A program made the translations under genes and the position numbers. 64,000 nt of DNA from Methylococcales bacterium (GTDB lineage: Bacteria; Pseudomonadota; Gammaproteobacteria; Methylococcales; Methylomonadaceae), in contig JAQTUW010000001.1 in assembly GCA_028707085.1 (NCBI GenBank), positions 121,030 through 185,029 of the forward strand, read 5' to 3'. The notes under the pieces were generated by a model. That model saw only the letters and a program-made list of their open reading frames with translations, had not been told where the DNA came from and did no database searches. Positions 1-9,416 of this stretch are shown one piece after another. Numbering within the stretch: position 1 is the stretch's first letter; every line of letters begins with the position of its first letter.

Positions 1-1857
1 CCGCCGGGCTTCTTCGATGGCGTTGATGATCACACCCAGGCCGTTATCGGTCAGCACCAGATCCGCCGCCGCCCGTGCCGCATCGGTGGCCCCGGACACT
101 GCGATGCCCACATCGGCCTGTTTCAGGGCCGGCGCGTCGTTGACGCCGTCTCCGGTCATGCCGACCAGATGGTTATTGGCCTGCAGGTCTTTTACCAGCC
201 AGTATTTGTGTTCGGGAAACACCTGGGCGAAGCCGTCGGCCTGTTCGGCGCAAAGCGCCACATTATGAATGATGTCTTCATTGTCCTTGGCCTTGATGAT
301 CTGGTCGGAGAGCAGTATGTTTTGCCCCAGGCCCAGTTCGCCGGCTATCTGTCTGGCGATGGCGATATTGTCGCCGGTGACCATTTTAATATTCACGCCG
401 TGCAGTTTGGCTTCCCTGATGGTTTCGGCGGCGTCTTCGCGCGGCGGGTCGAACAGCGGCAAAATGCCCAGGAACTGCCAGCGTCCGCCGGCGTCGGTTT
501 TGGCGACGCCCAGGGTGCGATAACCTTTAAGCGCAAATTCGTTGACAGTTTGTTCGGTGTGTACCCGGGTGGCCTCGTCGGGATGACACAAGTCCAGCAC
601 CACCTGCGGCGCGCCTTTGGTAACCTTGAACAGCGCGCCGGCGTCGGTTTTGATGTCCGCTTCGCTACGTTTCTGGATGGGGTCGAACGGCATGTAATGC
701 TGGCGGCGCAGCGCCTGCACCAGTTTCTTATCGCTGAATTGCTGCAGGATGGCGTCGTCGATCGCATCGGGATTGTCCGGGTCGCAAGCCAGTACCGCCG
801 CCTGGGCGATGCCGTCTCTGTCCGCACCGCTGAAGATGACAGGTTCGCCCAGGGTCAGTTTGTTCTGGGTTAGGGTGCCGGTTTTGTCGGAGCATAGAAT
901 ATCCATGCCGGCCAGTTCTTCAATGGCTTCCAGTCGGGAAACGATGGCTTTCAGCTTGGCCAGCTTGACAGCGCCAACCGCCATGGTCACCGACAATACT
1001 GCCGGCAAGGCCACCGGTATCGAGGCAACGGTCAGAATCAGCGCGAACTGCACCAGTTCGATGATCGGCAGGTGGCGATCCAGTCCGACCAGCACCAGTA
1101 TCATCACCAGTATCAGGCTGATGAAAATCAGGTAATCGCCGATATCGATCACTGCTTTTTTAAAGTGCGACACGCTGCCGGCGGTGTTCACCAGTTTTGC
1201 GGTTTTGCCGAAATAGGTATGTGCGCCGGTACAGGTGACCACCCCGGTCATTTCCCCCTGCTTGACGATGGAGCTGGAATAAATGGTATCGCCGGCGCGT
1301 TTGTCTATGGGGAGTGATTCGCCGGTCAGCGCCGACTGGTCGATGCTGAGAAAATCGCCATCCAGCAGCAGCATGTCGGCCGGCACAACGTCGCCCAGAT
1401 GGATTTTTACCCGGTCGCCAGGCGCCAGTTGGTCGGCGGCGATGCTGAGCCATTGCCCGTCTCTGAATACCCGCGCCTTCAGGGCCAGATTCTTTTTTAA
1501 CTGTTCGATGGCGTTGCCGGCCTGGTATTCCTGCCAGAATCCGACGATAGCGTTAAAAAATAGCAGAATCAGGATGATGGTCATGTCCTCGTAATTACGC
1601 ACCGCAGCCGAGAGGATGGCCGCCACTTCGATCATCCAGGCAATCGGCCCCCAGAAATAGGACAGAAATTTAAGGTATGGGCTTTTACGTTTTTCCTGAA
1701 TCGCATTCGGGCCGTAAAACTCCAGCCTGGCCTGGGCTTCGGCCGAGGACAGGCCGCCGGCGTCGCATTCCAGATATTTCAACAGGGATTCGGCCTCCAG
1801 TTGGCGGATTTTTTCGGCATCCAGCGGCTTGGGGAATGTTCGGATATTGTCTGTCAT
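1..1857 (-). CDS. Plasma-membrane type H+-transporting P-type ATPase (3' end beyond window)
   Basis: P-type ATPase of the P3A (proton pump) kind, which exports H+ at the cost of ATP through a phospho-aspartate intermediate in the inner membrane. Read from the ATG at 1857, 619 codons lie in the window with no stop; the C-terminal membrane domain is off the edge. Visible in order: a short N-terminal region, two membrane segments, the actuator loop with TGES, two more membrane segments with the IPVALPAVL run, the phosphorylation motif DKTGTLT, and the hinge motif TGDGVNDAP near the cut. The IPVALPAVL and DKTGTLTQNK forms match fungal and bacterial H+-ATPases better than Ca2+, Cu+ or K+ pumps. 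It is followed, after a gap of 660 bases, by HdeD-like and YfdX genes on the same strand. Substrate specificity is inferred from family resemblance. Confidence 0.9.
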   Translation of the reverse strand, partial: MTDNIRTFPKPLDAEKIRQLEAESLLKYLECDAGGLSSAEAQARLEFYGPNAIQEKRKSPYLKFLSYFWGPIAWMIEVAAILSAAVRNYEDMTIILILLFFNAIVGFWQEYQAGNAIEQLKKNLALKARVFRDGQWLSIAADQLAPGDRVKIHLGDVVPADMLLLDGDFLSIDQSALTGESLPIDKRAGDTIYSSSIVKQGEMTGVVTCTGAHTYFGKTAKLVNTAGSVSHFKKAVIDIGDYLIFISLILVMILVLVGLDRHLPIIELVQFALILTVASIPVALPAVLSVTMAVGAVKLAKLKAIVSRLEAIEELAGMDILCSDKTGTLTQNKLTLGEPVIFSGADRDGIAQAAVLACDPDNPDAIDDAILQQFSDKKLVQALRRQHYMPFDPIQKRSEADIKTDAGALFKVTKGAPQVVLDLCHPDEATRVHTEQTVNEFALKGYRTLGVAKTDAGGRWQFLGILPLFDPPREDAAETIREAKLHGVNIKMVTGDNIAIARQIAGELGLGQNILLSDQIIKAKDNEDIIHNVALCAEQADGFAQVFPEHKYWLVKDLQANNHLVGMTGDGVNDAPALKQADVGIAVSGATDAARAAADLVLTDNGLGVIINAIEEARR

Positions 1858-1922
1858 GGGCGCAACCTTTTTTGTTTGGCCTAAGCGGCTATAAGATACT
1901 AAATTGATGGCGTTGGCAAATT

Positions 1923-2522
1923 TCAATCACAGCCAGTCTGTCCGGTGGTTTTGTTGCTGAAGATGATATTAAGCAATGCCGAACCAAAAAAAATCATGTT
2001 CATGCCTAATAGCAGCACAAACAGCGTGATCGATATTTTCGGCCAGCTGGTCAGCAGCGCCAGAACCAGCACGATGGAGGCGATACCGCTGAATAACATG
2101 GCGTCCCAGCGGGCCAGCGGCCGCATCATGAACGCCAGCAATACTTTTACGGCGCTTTCCATGCCGAAGAAAATCACCAGCAGCATCGCCAGGGTTATTT
2201 TGGCTTTTATGGGTTCTGCGGCAAAAAAATAAAAGCCTATCGAGAGTTGCAATAAACCGGTAAACAGGAAAAGATTGAAGCCGGCGATATCGATAAACCT
2301 CAAGCTCCTGACAATCTGAACCAGACCGGCCATCAGCAGCAGGCCGCCCAGGGTCGCGGCCGTTTCCTGATGGGTAATAAGCGGGGCGATATTTAACCCC
2401 ACCCCCAGGATGACAAACAGAATGCCTTCTGCGGCATACGGTTTCCAGTGACTTTGAATATGTTTATGGATGTTCTGTTGTAATTTGCCTAAGCCTACAT
2501 TCTCGCTGGTTTCTTCATTCAT
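1923..2522 (-). CDS. HdeD/DUF308-like integral membrane protein
   Basis: Predicted 199-residue inner-membrane protein. After a charged N-terminus of about 30 residues there are roughly six hydrophobic segments arranged as pairs, with glycine-rich turns, the pattern of the DUF308/HdeD family. HdeD in Escherichia coli is linked to acid resistance at high cell density, but the molecular activity is not known. I chose the ATG at 2522 (MNEETSEN): an AAAGAAAAGG stretch lies just upstream, and the extra 19 residues of the longer frame are polar and add no membrane segment. It sits between a P-type H+-ATPase and a YfdX gene on the same strand, so a role in acid or envelope stress is a reasonable inference and not shown by the sequence itself. 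Confidence 0.75.
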   Translation of the reverse strand: MNEETSENVGLGKLQQNIHKHIQSHWKPYAAEGILFVILGVGLNIAPLITHQETAATLGGLLLMAGLVQIVRSLRFIDIAGFNLFLFTGLLQLSIGFYFFAAEPIKAKITLAMLLVIFFGMESAVKVLLAFMMRPLARWDAMLFSGIASIVLVLALLTSWPKISITLFVLLLGMNMIFFGSALLNIIFSNKTTGQTGCD

Positions 2523-2795
2523 GGCCTTTTCTTTAGTAGACAGTCGGCTGGATTCGTCAACCAACTTCAACCCAGTCACACGGATTGCCGGATGGGAAGG
2601 TCGTTCAAGACAAATGCTCAGCCATCAAAAGATAAGATATGGCTATATAAAATAGGGAGCCTCGAAAAAGTGGGCCTTGACGCCTCGCTCAGGCGTTCCC
2701 TGCCGAAGGGCTGTTTCCGCGATACAGCCGGAAAGCCGTCCGAAAATGCTTTTCATTTCCGGACAAACTTTCAGCCTGTAACTGATCCGGGCGTT

Positions 2796-3725
2796 TTATT
2801 TTTTGGTCTGGGTAGTCTTGTTTTTTAAATCGGCCAGAGCCTGTTTGGCCTTTTCCCAGGCTGCCGCCGATTTTTCGGTATAGACATTGTTTTTCACGTC
2901 GTCGATCAGGGCATTGAACGGCTGATAGTCCTCTTTGCCGCCATAGCCCAGTAATTCGGCCATTTTGATGCTTTCTTTTGCCGCATCCAGATCCTTCAGC
3001 ACGACATCCCGGTTTTGTTCCTGGGTCATGTTTTTGTCGTGTTCAAGTTCGTTGGCTCTTAGCAATAAGCCTTCGGCGTTTAACACCGGCAAGGGCAGCA
3101 CCTCCGTCACTTCGACCAGGGTGTTTAAGGTATCCGCCAGAATTTGCCCGGCTTCGGCCGGTTTTTTGGCGTTAATTTCGGCGATGGCTTTTTTGATGGC
3201 TTCCGGATAGCTGCCCAGCGGAATGTTGATGGTGCTGACGCGCATTTCGCTGGCCAGATCGGCCAGATCATGCCGGGCGTCCTGCAGTTTGCCGGCGTTC
3301 AGCAGATCGGTCGCTTCCTTGATTTTGGCCTTTACCAGATTTTCATCGCCTTCGAATTCAAAAACCTGAATATCCACATCCGCGGCTACCATGGCCATGC
3401 CGGGGTTTTTGGCCAGCAGGCCATCCAGTTTTTTGGAAACGCTTTTCAACTTGGCCAAAGCCGCTTTGGATTCCTTTTTTTCCAGATCCAGCAACGCCTG
3501 CTGGGTTCCCAGGATAGAGTCTCTGGCTTCGCTGACAATTTTCTGGTTTTTTTCAGCCAGAATCCGCTGCTTGCCGAGCGAAGCCTTTTTTTCGGAGGCG
3601 GATGCTGTTGCGGGGGCCGATTCGGCTTTTTTTTCGGTTGCAGCCGCCTGCGCTTCGGAAACCAGCATTGATGAAGCCAGAATCAATGCGCTGATGGTTG
3701 CGGCGTTATGAATGTATTTTTTCAT
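2796..3725 (-). CDS. YfdX family periplasmic protein
   Basis: 309-residue exported protein. The start at 3725 (MKKYIHNAAT) follows a GAGG box six bases upstream and opens a clear signal peptide ending near AQA|A at about residue 28; the longer frame would bury this signal behind 37 residues. The mature part begins with an Ala/Glu/Lys/Ser-rich linker and continues as an almost wholly helical, alternately charged protein, as in the YfdX family. E. coli YfdX is induced through EvgA and is tied to acid and drug tolerance; it binds small ligands and may act as a periplasmic chaperone. The mature region appears to hold two related halves, each with a stretch of the type DARHDLADLASEMRV or PAEAGQILADTLNTLVEV. 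Function beyond the family name is inferred. Confidence 0.8.
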   Translation of the reverse strand: MKKYIHNAATISALILASSMLVSEAQAAATEKKAESAPATASASEKKASLGKQRILAEKNQKIVSEARDSILGTQQALLDLEKKESKAALAKLKSVSKKLDGLLAKNPGMAMVAADVDIQVFEFEGDENLVKAKIKEATDLLNAGKLQDARHDLADLASEMRVSTINIPLGSYPEAIKKAIAEINAKKPAEAGQILADTLNTLVEVTEVLPLPVLNAEGLLLRANELEHDKNMTQEQNRDVVLKDLDAAKESIKMAELLGYGGKEDYQPFNALIDDVKNNVYTEKSAAAWEKAKQALADLKNKTTQTKK

Positions 3726-4380
3726 GTTTATTCCTCTTTGCCTGATTGAAGTTAAATGACGGTCGATATTCGAATTATTGGGTATGCATAGCCAAAATGA
3801 GCTAAGGGTAAAATGTTTGCATGAACATATATGCATGAAGCAAGCCAGTTTTATTATTCCTTTATTTTCAAATAGCTAGGCTTGGTATTGCCAAAAACAA
3901 TACTCATGTCGGTTGAAATAAACCGAAATTTGCCATGAGTCTGGTGGATATGCGCAACCGGCTTGCGGAAGAATCCAAACCCCCTTCAGGCGGGGCGCTC
4001 TCCGACGAAACCCGGTTTTTTCGAATGCTGCATATGCCTTGGCGCATGACAAATCCCGGCGGTTCCTTGTCGTTTTCCAGGCGGTGGATTAGAAATAGCA
4101 CTGCGCCGCTAATGGCCCATCCTAAAACAGCCGGTATATACCGGCAACTGACAACTCTGACACAAAAAGGGTTCCAGATAAATCTGGATATTCAGATAAG
4201 GATTATTACCGTTTTGATATTAAGCGCAGATAAAATGCTTATACTGCCGCCCAGCGGTTTAAACCTGTCCGCAATAGAGATTCGGCATTATTTCTGTTAG
4301 AATCAAAATGATCATTTTTCATGGGCTTTTAATCTATCTACGCCTTTTTCAGATAACATTATTTATTTTCGCAGGTCGTT
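3726..4380. other. 655-base non-coding stretch between divergent genes
   Basis: Separates the yfdX start from the sulfotransferase-like start, which are transcribed away from each other, so both promoters should lie here. The first 100 bases and the last 120 are AT-rich, as expected of promoter DNA. Short open frames in both directions (for example 3935-4300 plus and 3904-4101 minus) mirror one another over the same bases, lack ribosome sites and resemble nothing I know, so I treat the stretch as non-coding. No strong repeat or structured RNA was seen. Confidence 0.5.
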
Positions 4381-5418
4381 ATGGCAAGTAATGGCATTTC
4401 CGAGTCCACTCCGCCCAGCCCGGATACGGTCAATATCGAAAAAACCGGCAAATCCGCTCCCACGCTGATCGTAGTGCTGGGGATGCACCGAAGCGGCACC
4501 AGCGTGGTGACCCGCAGTCTGCAGATTTTGGGCGTGGAGCTGGGGAATCATCTGATGCCCGGGCATGAGAGCGGCAATATCAAGGGCTATTGGGAAGATC
4601 TGGATATCAATGCCCTGAATATCGAAATGCAGCAGGCCATCGGCGGCGACTGGCACTATCTGTCCGCCATGGGGCGGGCGGATTTACAGCTTCTTGTCGA
4701 GCAGGGCTTTCTGAAGCGGGCTGTACAATTGTTGCGCGGCAAGACGGCCGGACATAGGCTGTTCGGAATCAAGGATCCGCGTTTCGCCAGGCTGATGCCA
4801 TTCTGGCAACGGGTTTTTAAACGGCTGAAATACCGGGTTCATTATGTATTCGCCATCCGTAATCCGCTGAGCGTCGTCAGGTCGCTGGCTGTGCGGGACG
4901 GCTTCGACCGGCAAAAATGCTATTTGCTCTGGCTGGCGCACACCCTGGAAATCCTGGCCCATACCCGGAATCGGCCGGTGGCGCTGGTGGAGTATGACAA
5001 TCTGCTGGCCGACCCGGATGGCCAGATAAGGCGTCTGGCGGCGGCCATGCAGTTGACGGTCGATCCTGTGCAGCTTGAGATTTATCTGCGCGAGTTTCTC
5101 GATGCCGAATTGCGGCATTCGCAATACCGGTTCGAGGATCTGGCGGACGATCCGGACTGCCCGGAACTGGTGCTGGAAATTTATCCGCTGTTGCGGGAAA
5201 TGACGGCGGATGCCATCGATAGACAGGACGCCGGTTTTATGAAGAAACAGTCGAACTGGTGCAAGACGTTTCAATCCTGGGCGTATCCGCTGAAACTGCT
5301 CGACAGTCAATACGCCGTCATGGCCGAACAGAACGGGCAGGTGGCCGAATACCGGCAACGGAATCACGAGTTGAATCTGGTCTTGCAGGCCTATGCCGAA
5401 CAGGCCAACATGCAGTGA
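4381..5418 (+). CDS. Sulfotransferase-family protein
   Basis: 345-residue cytoplasmic protein with the two PAPS-binding signatures of sulfotransferases: the 5'-phosphosulfate loop GMHRSGTS at residues 34-41, right after a beta strand (TLIVVL), and a 3'-phosphate-like segment FAIRNPLSVVRSL at about 157-169. The usual KDPR element is present near residue 131. The family moves sulfate from PAPS to a hydroxyl group on a sugar, lipid or protein; some relatives act on surface polysaccharides. Its 3' end converges on the dTDP-rhamnose operon, so it may modify a surface glycan, but the acceptor cannot be read from sequence. Only a weak GCAGG ribosome site precedes the ATG. The C-terminal 70 residues are Gln/Asn/Tyr-rich and helical, with no recognised domain. 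Confidence 0.75.
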   Translation: MASNGISESTPPSPDTVNIEKTGKSAPTLIVVLGMHRSGTSVVTRSLQILGVELGNHLMPGHESGNIKGYWEDLDINALNIEMQQAIGGDWHYLSAMGRADLQLLVEQGFLKRAVQLLRGKTAGHRLFGIKDPRFARLMPFWQRVFKRLKYRVHYVFAIRNPLSVVRSLAVRDGFDRQKCYLLWLAHTLEILAHTRNRPVALVEYDNLLADPDGQIRRLAAAMQLTVDPVQLEIYLREFLDAELRHSQYRFEDLADDPDCPELVLEIYPLLREMTADAIDRQDAGFMKKQSNWCKTFQSWAYPLKLLDSQYAVMAEQNGQVAEYRQRNHELNLVLQAYAEQANMQ

Positions 5419-5485
5419 AGTCGAGCGGCGATGTTTTAGCCGTCACGCACGAAACCGCCCGATACGCTTGATAGGGTCGGGAAAG

Positions 5486-5517
5486 CCCCCCTTCTCCAGT
5501 CGGCGGAGAGAGGGGGG
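5486..5517. terminator. Strong hairpin between convergent genes
   Basis: CCCCCCTTCTCC at 5486-5497 pairs with GGAGAGAGGGGGG at 5505-5517 with one bulged base and a seven-base loop. It lies between the 3' ends of the sulfotransferase gene and rfbC and could end transcription from both sides. There is no clear T-run on either strand, so efficiency is uncertain. Confidence 0.5.
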
Positions 5518-5526
5518 ATGCGGATT

Positions 5527-6075
5527 TCAGTCGAAAACCTCGGCGTCGGCGAAGCTAAGGGCTTCCAGATCCTTGGCGGACAATGACGGCGGTTCCGGCA
5601 ACGGCCACTGGATATTGATCTTCGGGTCGTTCCAGATGATGGCCCGGTCATACAGCGGGGCGTAGTAGTTGGTGGTTTTGTACAGAAACTCCGCCGTTTC
5701 CGACAGGGTGACAAAACCGTGGGCGAAACCTTCCGGTATCCACAACTGCTGTTTGTTTTCCGCGGTGAGGATGGCGCCGGCCCATTGCCCGAAAGTCGGG
5801 GAGCTTTTGCGGATGTCCACGGCGACATCGAACACTTCGCCCTGGGTAACCCGCACCAGCTTGCCTTGCGCCATGGGCGGCAACTGGTAGTGCAAGCCTC
5901 TGAGTACGCCTTTGCGGGATTTGGAATGGTTGTCCTGCACGAACTGGCGCTGTAGACCGGTCAGTTCTTCAAAAACCTTGCCGTTGAAGCTTTCGAAAAA
6001 AAATCCCCGCTCATCGCCGAATACTTTGGGTGTCAGTAGTATGACGTCGGGTATGGAAAGTCTGGTTGCCTGCAT
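5527..6075 (-). CDS. rfbC: dTDP-4-dehydrorhamnose 3,5-epimerase
   Basis: 182 residues, the usual length for RmlC/RfbC. The enzyme epimerises C3 and C5 of dTDP-4-keto-6-deoxyglucose, the third step in making dTDP-L-rhamnose. The cupin fold is marked by GDERGFFFESF near residues 20-30, the catalytic histidine in GVLRGLHYQ (His62), the conserved FDVAVDIRKSSPTFG stretch around 82-96, and the PEGFAHGF and YKTTNYYAP segments with the catalytic tyrosine at about 132. Its ATG shares the A of the upstream rfbA stop codon (TAATG), which points to coupled translation. It is the last gene of the rfbBDAC operon. Confidence 0.95.
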   Translation of the reverse strand: MQATRLSIPDVILLTPKVFGDERGFFFESFNGKVFEELTGLQRQFVQDNHSKSRKGVLRGLHYQLPPMAQGKLVRVTQGEVFDVAVDIRKSSPTFGQWAGAILTAENKQQLWIPEGFAHGFVTLSETAEFLYKTTNYYAPLYDRAIIWNDPKINIQWPLPEPPSLSAKDLEALSFADAEVFD

Positions 6076-6986
6076 TAGAACACCTGTTGTTTAAGTAAGC
6101 CGAGCAAGTACTGGCCGTAATTGTTTTTGGCGAGCGGTTGCGCCAGTTGTTCGATTTTTTGGTCGTCTATCCATCGGTTCCGCCAGGCGATTTCTTCCGG
6201 GCAGGCGATTTTCAGGCCCTGGCGGGTCTCTATGGTGGCGATGAAATTGCTGGCCTCGATCAGGCTTTCGTGCGTGCCGGTATCCAGCCAGGCATAGCCG
6301 CGGCCCATGATCTCGACGCTAAGCTGCTGTTGTTCGAGATAGATGCGGTTGACGTCGGTAATTTCCAGTTCGCCGCGAGGCGAAGGTTTTAAATCGGCGG
6401 CGATATCGACCACCTGATTGTCGTAGAAATACAGGCCGGTGACGGCGTAATTACTTTTGGGCTGCAACGGTTTTTCCTCCAGGGAAACCGCTTTGCCCTG
6501 GGCGTCGAAACTGACCACGCCGTAGCGTTCCGGATCGTGGACATGGTAGGCGAATACCGTGGCGCCGCTGCTTTGGAGGGTGCTGTTTTGCAATTGCAGA
6601 TGCAGATCGTGGCCATAGAAAATATTGTCGCCCAGCACCAGCGCGCTGGGGTGGCCGCCGATAAAATTCCGGCCGATGATGAAGGCTTGCGCCAGCCCGT
6701 CCGGACTCGGCTGCACGGCGTATTGCAGATTGACGCCCCAGTCGCCGCCGTCGCCCAGCAGATGCTGGAACAGCGGGATATCCTGCGGGGTGGAGATGAT
6801 CAGGATGTCGCGGATACCGGCCAGCATCAGGGTGCTGAGCGGGTAATAAATCATGGGTTTGTCGTAAATCGGCAGCAACTGCTTGGAGATGGCCTTGGTG
6901 ACGGGATAGAGCCGGGTGCCGGAGCCGCCGGCCAGTATAATGCCTTTACGCGAAAGTAGGGGGAGATCAGTGGCTGATTGGGTCAT
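6075..6986 (-). CDS. rfbA: Glucose-1-phosphate thymidylyltransferase
   Basis: 303-residue enzyme joining dTTP and glucose-1-phosphate to give dTDP-glucose, the entry step to dTDP-L-rhamnose. The nucleotide-binding signature GGSGTRLYP occurs at about residues 20-28 and is followed by the [16 protein letters not shown] segment; LGDNIFYG (Mg2+-binding Asp) and [10 protein letters not shown] are also present. A start at 6986 (MTQSATDL) is preferred because a TGGAAC box lies just upstream; an in-frame ATG four codons earlier (6998) is possible. About ten residues precede the first beta strand, slightly more than usual. It is separated from rfbD by about 110 bases and overlaps rfbC by one base. Confidence 0.95.
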   Translation of the reverse strand: MTQSATDLPLLSRKGIILAGGSGTRLYPVTKAISKQLLPIYDKPMIYYPLSTLMLAGIRDILIISTPQDIPLFQHLLGDGGDWGVNLQYAVQPSPDGLAQAFIIGRNFIGGHPSALVLGDNIFYGHDLHLQLQNSTLQSSGATVFAYHVHDPERYGVVSFDAQGKAVSLEEKPLQPKSNYAVTGLYFYDNQVVDIAADLKPSPRGELEITDVNRIYLEQQQLSVEIMGRGYAWLDTGTHESLIEASNFIATIETRQGLKIACPEEIAWRNRWIDDQKIEQLAQPLAKNNYGQYLLGLLKQQVF

Positions 6987-7098
6987 ACGAAGTTCCATTT
7001 TGGCTATAAACCGGTTAAGTTCGCAACCGACTGTCGCCGGTCGCGCAGTATGTCTGATAATCCGCCTCGAAGTTTAGCATGTTGCCCGGGCGGTTGTC

Positions 7099-7998
7099 CT
7101 ATCGGTTTTCAAACATTTCCGCCAGCATCCGCCCGACGCCGGTTTGCCAGTGCGGCAGGTGCAGGTCGAAAGCGATTTGCAGTTTCCGGGTGTCCAGCCG
7201 CGAATTTTTAGGACGGACGGCTGGGGTGGGGTATTCGCTGCTGGCGATGGGCAGGATGGATTCGGCGGCGACTTTGACCGGTAGACCGGCCTGCCGCGCG
7301 GTTTCAATAATATAGGCAGCGTAACCGTACCAGGAGGTTTCGCCGGCGGCGGCAAGATGATACGCGCCGTCCAGCTCCGGCCGCTGCCGGGCGATTCTGA
7401 TGGCGTGGGCGGTGACGTCGGCCAGCAATTCCGCGCCGGTAGGAGCGCCGATCTGATCGTTGATGACCGATAATTTATCCCTTTCCAGCGCCAGCCGGAG
7501 CATGGTCTTGACGAAATTGCCGCCGTGCAGGCCATAGACCCAGCTGGTTCTGAAGATCAGATGCCGACAGGCCGCCCGGCTTATGGCCAGCTCGCCGTCC
7601 AGCTTGGTTTTGCCATAGACGCCCAGGGGGCCGGTCGGATCGGATTCCCGCCATGCCTGCACGCCGTCGCCGGCAAACACATAGTCGGTGGAATAATGCA
7701 CCAGCAAGGCGTCGAGCCGCCGGGCTTCTTCAGCCATGACGGCCGGCGCGCCGGCGTTGACAAGCGCTGCCTGTTCAGGCTCGCTCTCCGCCTTGTCCAC
7801 CGCGGTATAGGCGGCGGCGTTGACAATGACGTTGGGCGCCACGGTGCGTATGGTCTGGGTCATGCCGTGCAGGTCGGCGAGATTGCCGCACAGATCCAGG
7901 CTATCGGAGCCCAGACAGACCAGTTCGCCCAGCGGGGCCAGGCTGCGCTGCAATTCCCAGCCTACCTGGCCGCCTTTACCGAAAAGCAGGATTTTCAT
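7099..7998 (-). CDS. rfbD: dTDP-4-dehydrorhamnose reductase
   Basis: 299-residue short-chain dehydrogenase/reductase that reduces dTDP-4-keto-L-rhamnose with NAD(P)H, the last step to dTDP-L-rhamnose. The start MKILLFGKGGQVG gives the Rossmann loop GKGGQVG at residues 7-13; NAAAYTAVDKAE follows at about 60-71, STDYVFAG at 103-110, and the catalytic YxxxK pair is Tyr128/Lys132 in VYGKTK. Length and motif order are normal. It lies between rfbB (48 bases upstream) and rfbA in the same direction, so the four genes form one operon in the order B, D, A, C. Confidence 0.95.
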   Translation of the reverse strand: MKILLFGKGGQVGWELQRSLAPLGELVCLGSDSLDLCGNLADLHGMTQTIRTVAPNVIVNAAAYTAVDKAESEPEQAALVNAGAPAVMAEEARRLDALLVHYSTDYVFAGDGVQAWRESDPTGPLGVYGKTKLDGELAISRAACRHLIFRTSWVYGLHGGNFVKTMLRLALERDKLSVINDQIGAPTGAELLADVTAHAIRIARQRPELDGAYHLAAAGETSWYGYAAYIIETARQAGLPVKVAAESILPIASSEYPTPAVRPKNSRLDTRKLQIAFDLHLPHWQTGVGRMLAEMFENR

Positions 7999-8046
7999 GT
8001 CGGATTGCCTTGTAGTGTTTGTGAGTGAGGTGAAGAATTCAGGCTG

Positions 8047-9114
8047 TCACGCCTGGCGGTCGGCATAGTTTTTATTGACCCAGTCGCGATAGCCGCCGGA
8101 CTGGACATTGGCGACCCAGTCCTGATGCTGCAAATACCAGTTTACGGTTTTACGGATGCCGGTTTCGAACGTTTCCGCCGGTTTCCAGCCCAGTTCGCGC
8201 TCGATTTTACTCGCGTCGATGGCGTAGCGGCGGTCATGGCCCGGCCGGTCGGTCACATAGCTGATCTGTTCGCGGTAACTTTTTCCGTCCTCGCGCGGGC
8301 GGAGTTCGTCCAGCAGGCTGCACACCGTATTGACGATTTCAATATTGGGCTTTTCGTTCCAGCCGCCGACATTATAGGTTTCGCCGAGTTTGCCGCCGGC
8401 CAGCACGCAACGGATGGCGCTACAGTGATCGCCGACATACAGCCAGTCGCGAATCTGCTGGCCATCGCCGTAGACGGGCAGGGCCTTGCCGGCCAGGGCG
8501 TTGACGATCATTAGCGGAATCAGTTTTTCCGGAAAATGGTAAGGGCCGTAGTTGTTGGAGCAATTGGTGGTCAGCATTGGCAGGCCGTAGGTGTGGTGGT
8601 AGGCGCGCACCAGATGGTCGCTGGCGGCTTTGCTGGCCGAATAAGGACTATTGGGTTCGTAGCGGTGGGTTTCGGTGAAGGCCGGCTCGTCCCTGGACAG
8701 GGAGCCGTACACTTCGTCGGTGGAGACGTGCAAAAACCGGAAAGCCGGCCTGGCGTCGCCTTCAAGCCGGTTCCAGTAAGCCCTGACGCTTTCCAGCAGG
8801 CGGAATGTGCCGACGATATTGGTCTGAATAAAGTCTTCCGGCCCGTGTATGGAGCGATCCACATGGCTTTCTGCGGCGAAATTGACGATGACCCGAGGCT
8901 GGTGGCGCTCCAGCAGGCTGGCGACGAGGGCGCTGTCGCCTATGTCGCCGTGTACGAAAACATGCCGGGGATTGGCGGCCAGCGTGGCCAGATTTTCCCG
9001 GTTGCCGGCATAGGTGAGGGCGTCGAGATTGATAACGGCTTCGTCATGCCGCGCCAGCCAGTCCAGCACAAAATTTGAGCCGATAAAGCCGGCGCCGCCT
9101 GTAACTAGAATCAT
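8047..9114 (-). CDS. rfbB: dTDP-glucose 4,6-dehydratase
   Basis: 355-residue extended SDR enzyme that oxidises, dehydrates and reduces dTDP-glucose to dTDP-4-keto-6-deoxyglucose using tightly bound NAD+. The start at 9114 ([12 protein letters not shown]) is chosen because the NAD loop GGAGFIG then sits at residues 6-12 as in the family and an AGGA box lies nine bases upstream; the longer frame adds 32 unrelated residues. STDEVYG and the YSASKAASD catalytic Tyr/Lys motif are present, as is the [11 protein letters not shown] segment. It is the first gene of the rhamnose operon, whose promoter should lie in the 300-base gap upstream. Confidence 0.96.
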   Translation of the reverse strand: MILVTGGAGFIGSNFVLDWLARHDEAVINLDALTYAGNRENLATLAANPRHVFVHGDIGDSALVASLLERHQPRVIVNFAAESHVDRSIHGPEDFIQTNIVGTFRLLESVRAYWNRLEGDARPAFRFLHVSTDEVYGSLSRDEPAFTETHRYEPNSPYSASKAASDHLVRAYHHTYGLPMLTTNCSNNYGPYHFPEKLIPLMIVNALAGKALPVYGDGQQIRDWLYVGDHCSAIRCVLAGGKLGETYNVGGWNEKPNIEIVNTVCSLLDELRPREDGKSYREQISYVTDRPGHDRRYAIDASKIERELGWKPAETFETGIRKTVNWYLQHQDWVANVQSGGYRDWVNKNYADRQA

Positions 9115-9416
9115 ATGATCATCCTGATTTGTCGGTATTATCTGGTAATGGAATTTGGAACGGAAAGCCGGGGCCTGCGCAGCATCCCCATAGTGCTTAA
9201 ATACTAACAAAACACCTGTAAAAAAGCTTCTAGATTTGCAATTATATAGCTGGAATCACAAAAAACCAGTTTTGCGGCTTGGATACCCGTCGGTTTGATC
9301 GTTCCAAATTGGTCGGCTCCCGAAACCGGGAAAGCGCTGATTCGACAAAATTTCCCTTTATTCTCAGCCGGATTTGAGACACTATTGCCACAACCGGGCC
9401 TGATGGAAAAACTACC
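9115..9416. promoter_or_regulatory. Divergent intergenic region of rfbB and the EEP-domain gene
   Basis: About 300 bases between two divergent units, AT-richer than the flanks (for example around 9195-9250), and so the likely home of both promoters. A minus-strand open frame at 9242-9514 overlaps the start of the plus-strand gene and matches nothing I know. No convincing -35/-10 pair or operator repeat was picked out by eye. Confidence 0.4.

Noticed and set aside
169-873. Long plus-strand open frame opposite the P-type ATPase
   Set aside because: The minus strand here encodes an unmistakable ATPase with all motifs; the plus frame has no known domain and is a shadow caused by GC-rich codon use.
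3935-4300. Open frame of 121 codons before the sulfotransferase gene
   Set aside because: No ribosome site, no resemblance to any family, and the opposite strand is equally open; treated as non-coding promoter DNA.
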